From positions 62,001-126,000 of the forward strand of contig NZ_CAMZCS010000001.1 in assembly GCF_947305105.1 (NCBI RefSeq): a stretch of DNA of 64,000 nucleotides, read 5' to 3'. A model generated the notes under the pieces. It searched no databases. It saw only the letters and a list, made by a program, of their open reading frames with translations, and had not been told where the DNA came from. Shown piece after piece: positions 25,357 to 33,259 of the stretch. The DNA comes from an uncultured Fibrobacter sp. (GTDB taxonomy: Bacteria > Fibrobacterota > Fibrobacteria > Fibrobacterales > Fibrobacteraceae). The position numbers and the translations under genes were made by a program. Positions within the stretch are counted from its first letter, which is position 1; each line of letters starts with the position of its first letter.

Positions 25357-26394
25357 TTAAACAGAAAGTGTCTGCAACAGACGCTTCTTGGCCGGAGTTT
25401 CGGGCAGTGGCAAGAAAGTCTCTTGTGCGAACGCCTTCATGAGCATCTTTTTCGCGGTCTCTTTCGGGATGCCGCGGCTCACGAGGTAGAACATCTGTTC
25501 CGCGTCGAGTTCGCCCACGGTGTTGCCGTGCGTACATTCCACGTCGTCGTGATAAATCTTTAGGACGGGCTTTACCGAAACGCTTGCATCTTCCGAAAGG
25601 AGAATCGTGTTCACGAGCTGGCCGGAGTTCACCTTGGTGCATTTTTCCCCGACAATGACCATGCCGTCGTAGCTGGCGTAGGCGCTGCCGGAAAGCAGGT
25701 TGCGCGCGAGCTGCGTGCTTACCGTGTTCGGGGCGTTGTGCCGTATCGTAAGGCGTTGGTGCATGCTGGCCGTGTTGTCCAGTATGGAAAGGCTCCTGTA
25801 GTCAAACGTCGCACCTTCTCCGTTCAGGTCGCAGTCCATGCTGATGCGCCCGATGCCCGAATCCGTCAGGATGTTCGAGAAGCGCACCATGCTGTTTGCC
25901 GCCTGCGTGATGCGGAAATGGCGGAAGCGGAGCGGCAGGGCGCTGGCCGGGTTCGCGAAGAAGATTTCCACGTCGGCGCCTTCGCCCACGCTGATATCGA
26001 ATCGCTCGGCGACAATTTCGTGCTGGACTTTGTTGTCAAGGATTTCCAGGCTCACGTGTGCGCCTTTCCCGATGTCCAGTACCGTGTGCCCGAAGTCGTC
26101 GTTGCACTTGAGCATGGCCATTTCGTTTGCGCCTTCGGGAATCGTCCGCACCATGGTGCGCGCATTCTTTGCGAGCGGGAGAAGCGCCGCGAAGTCGTTT
26201 TCTTTTGAAAAGTCTAATGATTCCTGTTTGTCATTGCGAGGAGCGTTAGCGGAGCCTGCCACGAGCGAAGCGTGGTGGCGGCAATCTCCATCAGCGTTCA
26301 GTACGTTCGGAATCTTTGCCACGGGGAAGAATGTCCACAACTCGTTGTTGCGGCGGGGCATGCCTATTTGCTGTATGCGGGTGACTGCGTCCAT
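25357..26394 (-). CDS. sufD: Fe-S cluster assembly protein SufD
   Basis: A 345-residue SufD-type protein, the beta-helical partner of SufB/SufC in the SufBCD scaffold. The C-terminal half has the family pattern (LAQNL-like segment QLARNLLSGSAYASYDGMVIV and the DDVECTHGNTVGELDAEQMFYLVSRGI region). It follows sufC by two bases. Residues 35-55 (from DGDCRHHAS to NAPRND) are not part of the family. They are the translation of a dispersed repeat inserted in frame (26229-26289). SufB is not in the window. Confidence 0.9.
   Translation of the reverse strand: MDAVTRIQQIGMPRRNNELWTFFPVAKIPNVLNADGDCRHHASLVAGSANAPRNDKQESLDFSKENDFAALLPLAKNARTMVRTIPEGANEMAMLKCNDDFGHTVLDIGKGAHVSLEILDNKVQHEIVAERFDISVGEGADVEIFFANPASALPLRFRHFRITQAANSMVRFSNILTDSGIGRISMDCDLNGEGATFDYRSLSILDNTASMHQRLTIRHNAPNTVSTQLARNLLSGSAYASYDGMVIVGEKCTKVNSGQLVNTILLSEDASVSVKPVLKIYHDDVECTHGNTVGELDAEQMFYLVSRGIPKETAKKMLMKAFAQETFLPLPETPAKKRLLQTLSV
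26229..26289. repeat. Dispersed repeat inserted inside sufD
   Basis: The element runs from TGTCATTGCGAG to GGCAATCTCC, with an inner CCACG-AGCGAAG-CGTGG hairpin. The ends match the copy at 50559-50596 (ATTGCTTCGGGG ... CCTCGCAATGACA). It adds 21 codons to sufD without a frameshift. Confidence 0.85.
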
Positions 26395-26396
26395 CT

Positions 26397-27140
26397 TTAT
26401 TCCTCGATCCAGTCGTAGCCCTGTTCTTCCAGTTTCAGCGCCAGTTCCGGGCCTCCGCTCAGGATAATCTTGCCGTGGCGCAGCACGTGTACGTAGGTGG
26501 GCTTGATGTAGTCCAGCAGGCGCTGGTAATGCGTCACGAGAATGACTGCCTTTTCGGGGCTCATGATGTGGTTGATGCCGTTGGCGACGATGCGGAGCGC
26601 GTCAATATCCAGGCCGGAGTCCGTCTCGTCGAGGAAACTCACTTTCGGGTCGAGGATGGCCATCTGGAGAATTTCGTTGCGCTTCTTTTCGCCGCCGCTC
26701 ATGCCGTCGTTCACGCCGCGCTCGCGGTAACGTTCGTCCATTTCGAGCAGCTGCATTTTTTCTTCGCAGAGTTTCTTGAATTCGTCTTCGCCGATTTCGG
26801 GGAGGCCGAGGTAGGCACGCTTGCTGTTGAGCGCCATCTTCAGGAATTCCACGTTGTTCACGCCCGGGATTTCGGTGGGGTACTGCGTGCTGATGAACAG
26901 GCCCGAGTTCGCGCGTTCGTTGATTTCCATTGCAAGCAGGTTCTTGCCGTCAAGTTCGACGGAGCCTCCGTCCACCTTGTAGGCGGGGTGCCCGGCGATG
27001 ACCTTGGAAAGGGTGCTTTTGCCCGATCCGTTCGGGCCCATGATGGCGTGGACTTCGCCCGGTTTGACCTCCAGGTTGATGCCTTTGAGGATTTGGGTCC
27101 CGTCTTCGATGCTTGCTTTTAGGTCTTTAATGGATAGCAT
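26397..27140 (-). CDS. sufC: Fe-S assembly ATPase SufC
   Basis: A 247-residue ABC ATPase without membrane segments. Walker A is GPNGSGKS, the signature MSGGEKKRNE, and Walker B VSFLDETDSGLD, with the SufC-typical ETDSGLDIDAL sequence. It powers the SufBCD scaffold. GGGAGAAACC precedes the ATG. It lies between dnaG (13 bases upstream) and sufD (2 bases downstream), so dnaG, sufC and sufD appear to be co-transcribed. Confidence 0.95.
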   Translation of the reverse strand: MLSIKDLKASIEDGTQILKGINLEVKPGEVHAIMGPNGSGKSTLSKVIAGHPAYKVDGGSVELDGKNLLAMEINERANSGLFISTQYPTEIPGVNNVEFLKMALNSKRAYLGLPEIGEDEFKKLCEEKMQLLEMDERYRERGVNDGMSGGEKKRNEILQMAILDPKVSFLDETDSGLDIDALRIVANGINHIMSPEKAVILVTHYQRLLDYIKPTYVHVLRHGKIILSGGPELALKLEEQGYDWIEE

Positions 27141-27152
27141 AAGGTTTCTCCC

Positions 27153-29093
27153 TTACATGGGCATGGATGCCTGCAGTTGGATTAAACTTGATTTGCTGCG
27201 GATGATTTGGTCCGCAAAAGTGTCGATGGTGATGAACCCCGATTTGTAATCGCGGTTGATTTTTTCCATTTCGTTTGTAAAACCGTTCAGTTTCAGGCGC
27301 TGCTGTACGCCTTCGTCGCTGTCCAGCGGAATCGCCTTCTTGTAGCGGTTGCACAGGCTGAGCGTGAAAAACATCAATGAATCGTAGAACTCGTAAATCT
27401 CGTTGGGCGGAGTCCAATTTTCTTCGGGGAGCCCTTCGATGAACAGCTTGAGTTCGGGCGAGACGCTGTCGTAGAGGACCTGCGGCGAAAAGTACCCGGT
27501 CTCGGCGTACTGGGAAAGTATCGTACCGACAAATTCGTCTACGATGGAGGATTCGAGGAGCCTGATGCCGCTCGCGGCATATTCCATGTCGAAGTATTCG
27601 CTGGCGCGGTCGAGCAGGGTGGGGTTCCTGAAAAGCAGGTTGGCGAAGCGCACCTCGATGGGCGGGAGCGCATACCAGGGAATGCTGACTTCGGGGGCGG
27701 CTTGTTCTGCGGCTCCCATCGGGTCGCCGTCGGCCGGGGGCGGGGCGTCCATGTTGTTGGGCTGCGGCAGGGGTTGTTTAGCTTGTACCCTGTGCTTGGG
27801 CTGGATGCTCTTGATTTGGTCGAGCGAACGGCTCGTGTTGAACCTTTCCGAGACGAGCTTGAGGTATTCGTTCTTGAGCTCGGGATTGTTGATGCTCTTG
27901 ATGATGGATTTCGCGTAGGTGATGAAGTTCGCGCGGTCTTCCAGGCTCGTCGTGGGCATCTCGTGGCTCAAGTAGCTGAGCCAGTCCTCGGCCTTGGAAA
28001 GTTCGGCTCGGAAGGCGTCGGCGCCGCGTTCGTTCACGAAGTTGTCCGGGTCGATCTTGGTGCCGTCCGGGCGGGAAAGTGCGAAGATGCGCGGGGCGAT
28101 TCCCTTGGGAAGCACGATTTCGAGGCTGCGGAGCGTGGCTTTGCGGCCGGCGGCGTCGCCGTCGAATACGAGGTAGGCCGTCTTGGCGTAGCGCGAAAGG
28201 ATGCTTGCGTGCGTCTCGGTGAGGGCGGTGCCCGATGCCGCCACGACATTCGTGACGCCACCTTGGTAAAGGCTGATGAGGTCGAAGTACCCTTCGACGA
28301 TGATGACCGCGTTTTCCTTGGCTATGGAGGCGCGGCTGTGGTTCAGGCCGAACAGGATGTCGCTCTTGTTGTAGAGCGCCGTGTCCGGGCTGTTCATGTA
28401 TTTGGGCCGCTCGAAGCCTTCCTGCTTGGGGGCCAAATCGCGCCCGCCGAACGCGACGACGATTCCCGACTGGTTCTGGATGGCAATCATGAGGCGGTCG
28501 CGGAACTTGTCTGCGATGCCCCCGTTCTTCTTTTCGGTGGCAAGGCCCGCCTTGACGCAGTCCCTAGGCGAGAACCCGTTGCGCGCGGCATACCCGATAA
28601 AGCCTTCGCGTCCGTCGGGCGCGTAGCCGATGTGGAATTCCCGTCGCGTGCTCTCGCTGATGTTGCGCTTGGCCAGGTATTCGAGTGCCTTGGGGCTCAG
28701 GGCGAGCTGCTGCTCGAACCATTCGCAGGCCAGTTCGTTCAGCTTGCGGACCATGGTGCGTTCTTCGGTGACTTCGGCGCTTTCTTTGCTTGCAAAGTTC
28801 GGGAGAGGGAACCCTACAAAATTGGCGACCCATTCCACGGCTCCGTTGAAGTCGATTTTCTCGTGCTCCTGGACAAACTTGAACACGTCCCCACCGGCAC
28901 CACAGGCAAAGCACTTGTAAATTCCGAGCGTCGGGTTTACGCTCATGCTGGGCGAGTGGTCGTCGTGGAAGGGACACATCCCCACGAAGCGTCCGTTCCC
29001 GCTTTTCTTGAGCGGGATAAACTGCTGGATGACAAGCGAAATGTCCGCTTGCGCCTTCAGCTGTTGGATGACTTCGTTAGGGTAGAATGGCAT
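27153..29093 (-). CDS. dnaG: DNA primase DnaG
   Basis: A 646-residue replication primase. The N-terminal zinc finger (CPFHDDHSPS ... CFACGAGG) is followed by the catalytic core with EGYFDLISLYQGGVTN and DGDAAGRKATLRS (TOPRIM), then a C-terminal helicase-interaction region. A Pro/Gln-rich linker (about 447-480, QPKHRVQAKQPLPQPNN) separates the two. Length is normal. It starts 7 bases after slyD ends. Confidence 0.95.
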   Translation of the reverse strand: MPFYPNEVIQQLKAQADISLVIQQFIPLKKSGNGRFVGMCPFHDDHSPSMSVNPTLGIYKCFACGAGGDVFKFVQEHEKIDFNGAVEWVANFVGFPLPNFASKESAEVTEERTMVRKLNELACEWFEQQLALSPKALEYLAKRNISESTRREFHIGYAPDGREGFIGYAARNGFSPRDCVKAGLATEKKNGGIADKFRDRLMIAIQNQSGIVVAFGGRDLAPKQEGFERPKYMNSPDTALYNKSDILFGLNHSRASIAKENAVIIVEGYFDLISLYQGGVTNVVAASGTALTETHASILSRYAKTAYLVFDGDAAGRKATLRSLEIVLPKGIAPRIFALSRPDGTKIDPDNFVNERGADAFRAELSKAEDWLSYLSHEMPTTSLEDRANFITYAKSIIKSINNPELKNEYLKLVSERFNTSRSLDQIKSIQPKHRVQAKQPLPQPNNMDAPPPADGDPMGAAEQAAPEVSIPWYALPPIEVRFANLLFRNPTLLDRASEYFDMEYAASGIRLLESSIVDEFVGTILSQYAETGYFSPQVLYDSVSPELKLFIEGLPEENWTPPNEIYEFYDSLMFFTLSLCNRYKKAIPLDSDEGVQQRLKLNGFTNEMEKINRDYKSGFITIDTFADQIIRSKSSLIQLQASMPM

Positions 29094-29099
29094 AGGTTT

Positions 29100-29717
29100 T
29101 TATGCGTTGTGGTGCTTGTCGTGGTTGGGGCAGCCGCAGCCACCCTTGCCGTCGCAATTTTCTTTTTTACCGGTCCCTGAGCCTGTCGAAGGGTCGCCGC
29201 CACATTCGCATTCGTGGCCTTCTTCGCCGCACTTGCATTCACCGTCGCCGCCACAGCAGCAGTGACCCTGCGGGTTCAGTTCTTCTTCGGTCGCTTCGCG
29301 GACATCCACGACTTCGATGGCGAAGTTCAGGTTCTGGCCAGCCAGTTCGTGGTTCGCGTCAATCACGGCCTTGTCGCCCGAGACGGACTTCACGCGGATG
29401 GGCATCGGGCCCATGGGCGTCTGGGCGTAGAACATCATGCCGGCTTCGACATTCTGGACATCCTGGAAAACGTCCAGCGGAACTTCCTGGGTCATGCGCT
29501 CGTCGTATTCCCCGTAACCTTCGGCGGGGATGACCTTCACGTCGAACTTGTCGCCGACTTCATGGCCGACCATGGCCTTTTCGAGGCCGACCACGATCAT
29601 GTGGGCTCCTTGGATGTACTGTAGGGGCTCGCGTCCTTCGGATGAATCGATGACCTTTCCTTCGTCGGAGGTGAGGGTGTAGTGCATCTGGACGACGGTC
29701 TTGTCGGCTATTTTCAT
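29100..29717 (-). CDS. slyD: SlyD-type peptidyl-prolyl isomerase
   Basis: A 205-residue FKBP-type isomerase of the SlyD class. The first ~150 residues form the FKBP core with its inserted IF domain (LKxVPLDVFQDVQ-like region). The C-terminal ~55 residues are a Cys/His-rich metal-binding tail (GHCCCGGDGECKCGEEGHECECG ... CGCPNHDKHH). SlyD binds nickel and acts in folding and metallocentre assembly. The tail is interrupted by DPSTGSGTG, encoded by a dispersed repeat (29172-29193). A hairpin (29735-29755) and a TATATT element precede it. Confidence 0.9.
   Translation of the reverse strand: MKIADKTVVQMHYTLTSDEGKVIDSSEGREPLQYIQGAHMIVVGLEKAMVGHEVGDKFDVKVIPAEGYGEYDERMTQEVPLDVFQDVQNVEAGMMFYAQTPMGPMPIRVKSVSGDKAVIDANHELAGQNLNFAIEVVDVREATEEELNPQGHCCCGGDGECKCGEEGHECECGGDPSTGSGTGKKENCDGKGGCGCPNHDKHHNA
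29172..29193. repeat. Dispersed repeat inside the slyD tail
   Basis: GGTCCCTGAGCCTGTCGAAGGG, matching the widespread TTCGACAGGCTCAGG-type extragenic repeat. In the reading direction of slyD it encodes DPSTGSGTG in frame within a Cys-rich tail that otherwise lacks such residues. Confidence 0.7.
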
Positions 29718-29734
29718 AAGAATCCTTTTTTTGG

Positions 29735-29755
29735 CATGCGGGAGCGGCCCGCATG
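29735..29755 (-). promoter_or_regulatory. Leader hairpin upstream of slyD
   Basis: CATGCGGG-AGCGG-CCCGCATG, a perfect 8-bp inverted repeat 18 bases before the slyD start. It would fold in the slyD leader. It has no U-tract in that direction, so it is not a standard terminator. Confidence 0.5.
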
Positions 29756-29774
29756 AGAATGGGGGTTGGAGCCT

Positions 29775-29780
29775 AAATAT
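29775..29780 (-). promoter_or_regulatory. -10-like TATATT of slyD
   Basis: TATATTTAGG on the minus strand, 57 bases ahead of the slyD start codon, between nadE and slyD. Confidence 0.4.
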
Positions 29781-29807
29781 AGAATTTTAGCGATTCGCTT
29801 GTAGAAT

Positions 29808-31367
29808 TTACGCTTGGGCTTCGTAGTACTCGCCGCCGAAGGGATGGCTCGAGATGGTGAGCGTGGGCGGGAACTGCAGGCGCTTGGCGAGTGCGATTCC
29901 CCTGTAGCGGCGGTGCCATGCGGCCATGTCTTCGGAGGCGGCTCCGTCTGTCGGGAAATGCTTGCGGAAAAGAGCCTCGTCGACACCGAGTTCGCGGCAG
30001 AAACTGGACGCCCCGCGGCCGAGGAGTTCGAGGGAATCTTCCAGGGACTTGTTGCGTTCCACCCAGTAGGCAAAGAGCCTGTCGTGGTAGGGGTAGATTA
30101 TTGGATCTCCCTTGCCCTCGTCCACGTTCATGGCTTCGCTCAGTTCGGCACTCGCAGGGATTTCGATGCTTGCCCTCGGGATGATTTCCTTGTCCTTGTT
30201 GATCTCGTGGGCGAGGGCGTACACTTGCGTTTTCCAGAGGTCGCCCAGGGCGCACATCACGCCGCAGGTATCGCCGTAGAGCGTGCAGTAGCCGACCATG
30301 GCTTCGCTCTTGTTCCCGTTGCAGGTGACTCCTGCACCAAGGACGGAGGCGACCGTCGAGAGCACGGAAGAAGAACGGGTGCGGGCTTGCAAGTTCTCGT
30401 AGTTGATGCCTTCCACCTTCATCGGGGTGTCGTTGCGGACAAAAGAACATTTGCCGAGGCTTTCGCGGACGGAATCGAGCATGTCGGATATGGGGACAAC
30501 CATGTAGGGGGTACCCAGGTTCTCGGCCAAGTCACGTGCCGCATTCTTTGTCGTGTCCGAATTGAACTTTGTCGGCATGTTCACCAGGAACACGTTTTCG
30601 CTGCCGAGGGCTTCGGTATAGAGAGCCGCAGAAACAGCGCTGTCGATGCCGCCGCTCGCGCCGATGACCATGCGCTTGATTCCCATGCGCTTCAGGTTCT
30701 CGCGGATCATGTAGACCAGTGCTGTGCGGATTTTGGCAATGCTCGAAAGTTGTTGCGGCATGCCGAGCGCGATGCCGAAATCGGTCTCGGCGGTGACTTT
30801 GTTCGCCTGGACGTCGACGAGGGCAGAGAATGCTTCGAAGGCGGGAAACTGGTAGGCGATGGAACCGTCGGCGTTGATGGCGGCGCTGCATCCGTCAAAG
30901 GCGAATATGCGCTTGCCCGTGTTTTCGGTGCCGACGGCGTTTACAAAGAGAATCGGCTTGGCGGTGCGTTTCGCATCGGAACCAAGCGAAGAAAGGCGCG
31001 TCTCGGATAGCCCGACGGCGAAGGGACTACAGTCAATGCGGATTGTGCATTGCGTCAGGGGCTTCTCGGCGAGTTTGCCTGCGCTTGCGTGGATGACCTT
31101 GTTGCGGTTTTCGCGGTCGATGTTGCCGAAGATGATGTCGATATTCTTCGAAAGCGCGATGATTTTTTCACCGTACTTGTTGCACTTTTCCCGGAAGGAC
31201 TGTTGCAAGAAAAGGTCTCCTGCCATGGCCCCGGAGAGGCAGAACGACGGAAAAACGACGAGCTCGGCGTGCTTGGCGACGGCCTCGGCTACGGATGCCT
31301 TGATTGTTTCGAAGTTAGTTTCCGGCTTTCCCGGGACGACGTTCATTTGGCACAGGAATATTTTCAT
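29808..31367 (-). CDS. nadE: NAD+ synthase with degenerate glutaminase domain
   Basis: A 519-residue two-domain NadE. The C-terminal synthetase domain is intact, with the P-loop GASGGIDSAVSAALYTEAL and the later family segments. The N-terminal nitrilase-fold domain is recognisable (FPSFCLSG; the FAFDGCSAAINADG strand) but lacks the catalytic signature. The Glu of the usual FPELxLTGY is Ser, and the region that normally holds the Lys and the ICED Cys is shortened and altered. This suggests use of free ammonia or a partner rather than glutamine. It runs opposite the AlgX-like gene. Confidence 0.85.
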   Translation of the reverse strand: MKIFLCQMNVVPGKPETNFETIKASVAEAVAKHAELVVFPSFCLSGAMAGDLFLQQSFREKCNKYGEKIIALSKNIDIIFGNIDRENRNKVIHASAGKLAEKPLTQCTIRIDCSPFAVGLSETRLSSLGSDAKRTAKPILFVNAVGTENTGKRIFAFDGCSAAINADGSIAYQFPAFEAFSALVDVQANKVTAETDFGIALGMPQQLSSIAKIRTALVYMIRENLKRMGIKRMVIGASGGIDSAVSAALYTEALGSENVFLVNMPTKFNSDTTKNAARDLAENLGTPYMVVPISDMLDSVRESLGKCSFVRNDTPMKVEGINYENLQARTRSSSVLSTVASVLGAGVTCNGNKSEAMVGYCTLYGDTCGVMCALGDLWKTQVYALAHEINKDKEIIPRASIEIPASAELSEAMNVDEGKGDPIIYPYHDRLFAYWVERNKSLEDSLELLGRGASSFCRELGVDEALFRKHFPTDGAASEDMAAWHRRYRGIALAKRLQFPPTLTISSHPFGGEYYEAQA

Positions 31368-31434
31368 AGGAAATTCTCGTTTCAGTCTATAGACTTCCTT
31401 TGTGCCAAAAATAATAATATTCTATCTTTCAAAT

Positions 31435-32994
31435 GTGCAGAAAAAGTACGTCATTTTAGTTGTTTTTTTTGGAATTTTGCTTTTGACACCTTTTGGTGTG
31501 CAGGCAATTGACGATATTCGTGGCGAAAAACGATTCGTTTCCCTCGATATTTTCAAGGATGTTGTTTATACCCCGTTTGTCCGTGAATCAAATATCGCCG
31601 CTGGTGCTCTCAAATTGGATAGTGCCTGGCGTGTGGCTCGGGAATCCATTGCGGGTGGGGCGGAAACTTCCGAAGCTCTTGAACCGGTTGTCGGTGCGCT
31701 TTCTGATTTAGAAGCCTCGGTGCTCACGGTCAATGCCTATGCGGCGTTGGATACAGGTGAAGCCGATTACAAGTTGCTCAAGCGTGCGGATACATTGCTC
31801 TCGACGCTCGAGGATGAACCCGAAAACTTCAAGGCGGCCGATTCCACGCTCAAGGCGGTGGTCGGCGAGTTCGGGCATTTTTCGCTGTGGCGTGCATTCC
31901 TCGGGGTCAAGCATTACGGCGTGTGGACGAGCCGCTATTTGCGAGCCTTCGAAAAGAAGGTGGAAGACGAGAATGCTCTTGTGCTCGCGGTTAGGCCGCA
32001 GTACCAGCTTGCTGTGTGGAATATCTTTAACGACCCAGGCGAAAAGGTCGTACTCGGCTCTGGCGAAGGGCGCTGGCTCTTTTATAGACAAGACGTTGAA
32101 TTTTTGGTGCAACCATCGCCGCTCGATGTGCGTAGCGCAAAGCTCGACAACCCGATTCAGGCGATTCTCCGCTTCCGTGACCAGCTCAAGGCGAAGGGAG
32201 TGGAACTCCTTGTGGTGATTACTCCGGGCAAGCCGAGCGTGTATCCGGAACGCTTGACCGGTGCTGCTATAAACAGTGCGAGCCACGGCAAGAAGATTCT
32301 TGATTCGCTGGCATCGCTTGGGCTCAATACGGTGGATTTGTACACGCCTTTGTTGGCTGCGAAGGCGGATGATTCAAACCTTGGAGCACTGTACCTCAAC
32401 GACGATACGCACTGGACTCCCCGAGGTGCCGAACTTGCCGCTAGCGTGATTGCAAAGAAGGTTCGCGAAATGGCGGAGGCAGGTGTTGTGGACATTGGCG
32501 AAGCCTCCATCAACTTCGTGGCAAGCGATTCCTTGGCCGACCGCATGGGCGATATCGGCGAGATGAGCGGGCTCAATAAGTTCAATGTGTTCAAGGTGCA
32601 ACAGGTAACCGGTCATGTGGTTTCGCAACAGGAAGTTTCGGAACGCATGGAAGCACCGGCGGATTCCCTTTCAGATTCGACTGTCGTGCGCGACACGACA
32701 AAGATTCCGTTTAAGGATGACTTCCGCAAGGCAAAGATCTTGATTCTCGGTGATAGCTTCAGCCGCATCTACCAGACGGATGCTCCGGTGAACGCAGGTT
32801 GGATTGCGCATTTCGCAAAGGAAATGGGCAGGCCTGTTGCAAGTATCGTGAGCGATGGTGGCGCCTCGACCTTGGTGCGCGAAAAACTCGCCCGCAAGGC
32901 CGGCGTGCTCAAGGGCAAGAAACTTTTGATTTGGGAATTTGTCGAACGCGACCTCCGCTTCGGTGCGGAAGGTTGGAAAGAGGTTGCGTTCTAG
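31435..32994 (+). CDS. AlgX/AlgJ-like SGNH protein, probable O-acetylation factor
   Basis: A 519-residue exported protein. I start it at GTG 31435 because TATCTT at 31423-31428 (with TTGTGC 17 bases upstream) overlaps the longer frame, and because the signal peptide then begins with QKKYVILVVFFG. The C-terminal half has DTHWTPRG and GDSFSRIYQTDAP, the motif pair of AlgX/AlgJ-type polysaccharide O-acetyltransferases. The N-terminal half carries unfamiliar helical repeats. A partner MBOAT acyltransferase is not in the window. The product probably modifies a cell-surface glycan. Confidence 0.75.
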   Translation: MQKKYVILVVFFGILLLTPFGVQAIDDIRGEKRFVSLDIFKDVVYTPFVRESNIAAGALKLDSAWRVARESIAGGAETSEALEPVVGALSDLEASVLTVNAYAALDTGEADYKLLKRADTLLSTLEDEPENFKAADSTLKAVVGEFGHFSLWRAFLGVKHYGVWTSRYLRAFEKKVEDENALVLAVRPQYQLAVWNIFNDPGEKVVLGSGEGRWLFYRQDVEFLVQPSPLDVRSAKLDNPIQAILRFRDQLKAKGVELLVVITPGKPSVYPERLTGAAINSASHGKKILDSLASLGLNTVDLYTPLLAAKADDSNLGALYLNDDTHWTPRGAELAASVIAKKVREMAEAGVVDIGEASINFVASDSLADRMGDIGEMSGLNKFNVFKVQQVTGHVVSQQEVSERMEAPADSLSDSTVVRDTTKIPFKDDFRKAKILILGDSFSRIYQTDAPVNAGWIAHFAKEMGRPVASIVSDGGASTLVREKLARKAGVLKGKKLLIWEFVERDLRFGAEGWKEVAF

Positions 32995-33017
32995 ACGAGA
33001 CGAAAAAGGATAATGCA

Positions 33018-33257
33018 ATGGCAAGACACGGAACTCCTACGCCGGGACAGGCGATTCTCGAAGGCCTCGAATGGCTCAAGATGGACAAGGCTGAATTTGC
33101 CCGCCGTATCGGTGTTTCGATGGAAACGCTCGAAGGTTTGATTGATGGCTCCGTTGAAATCACTCGTGAACTTGCTGAATCCCTTGAATCTGTGACCGGC
33201 AGCCCCGCCGCCTACTGGCGCATGCTCGCCAGCAAAGCAAAGAGGAGTGAGCCTTAA
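33018..33257 (+). CDS. HigA-like helix-turn-helix protein
   Basis: A 79-residue XRE-type regulator with the HigA layout: PGQAILEGLEWLKMDKAEFARRIGVSMETLEGLIDG, then SPAAYWRMLAS, which matches the conserved SPxxWxxLQ end. HigA proteins are usually antitoxins, but no HigB toxin is beside it, so this is an orphan. GGATAATGCA precedes ATG 33018. It sits between the AlgX-like gene and pmbA. Confidence 0.75.
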   Translation: MARHGTPTPGQAILEGLEWLKMDKAEFARRIGVSMETLEGLIDGSVEITRELAESLESVTGSPAAYWRMLASKAKRSEP

Positions 33258-33259
33258 TT

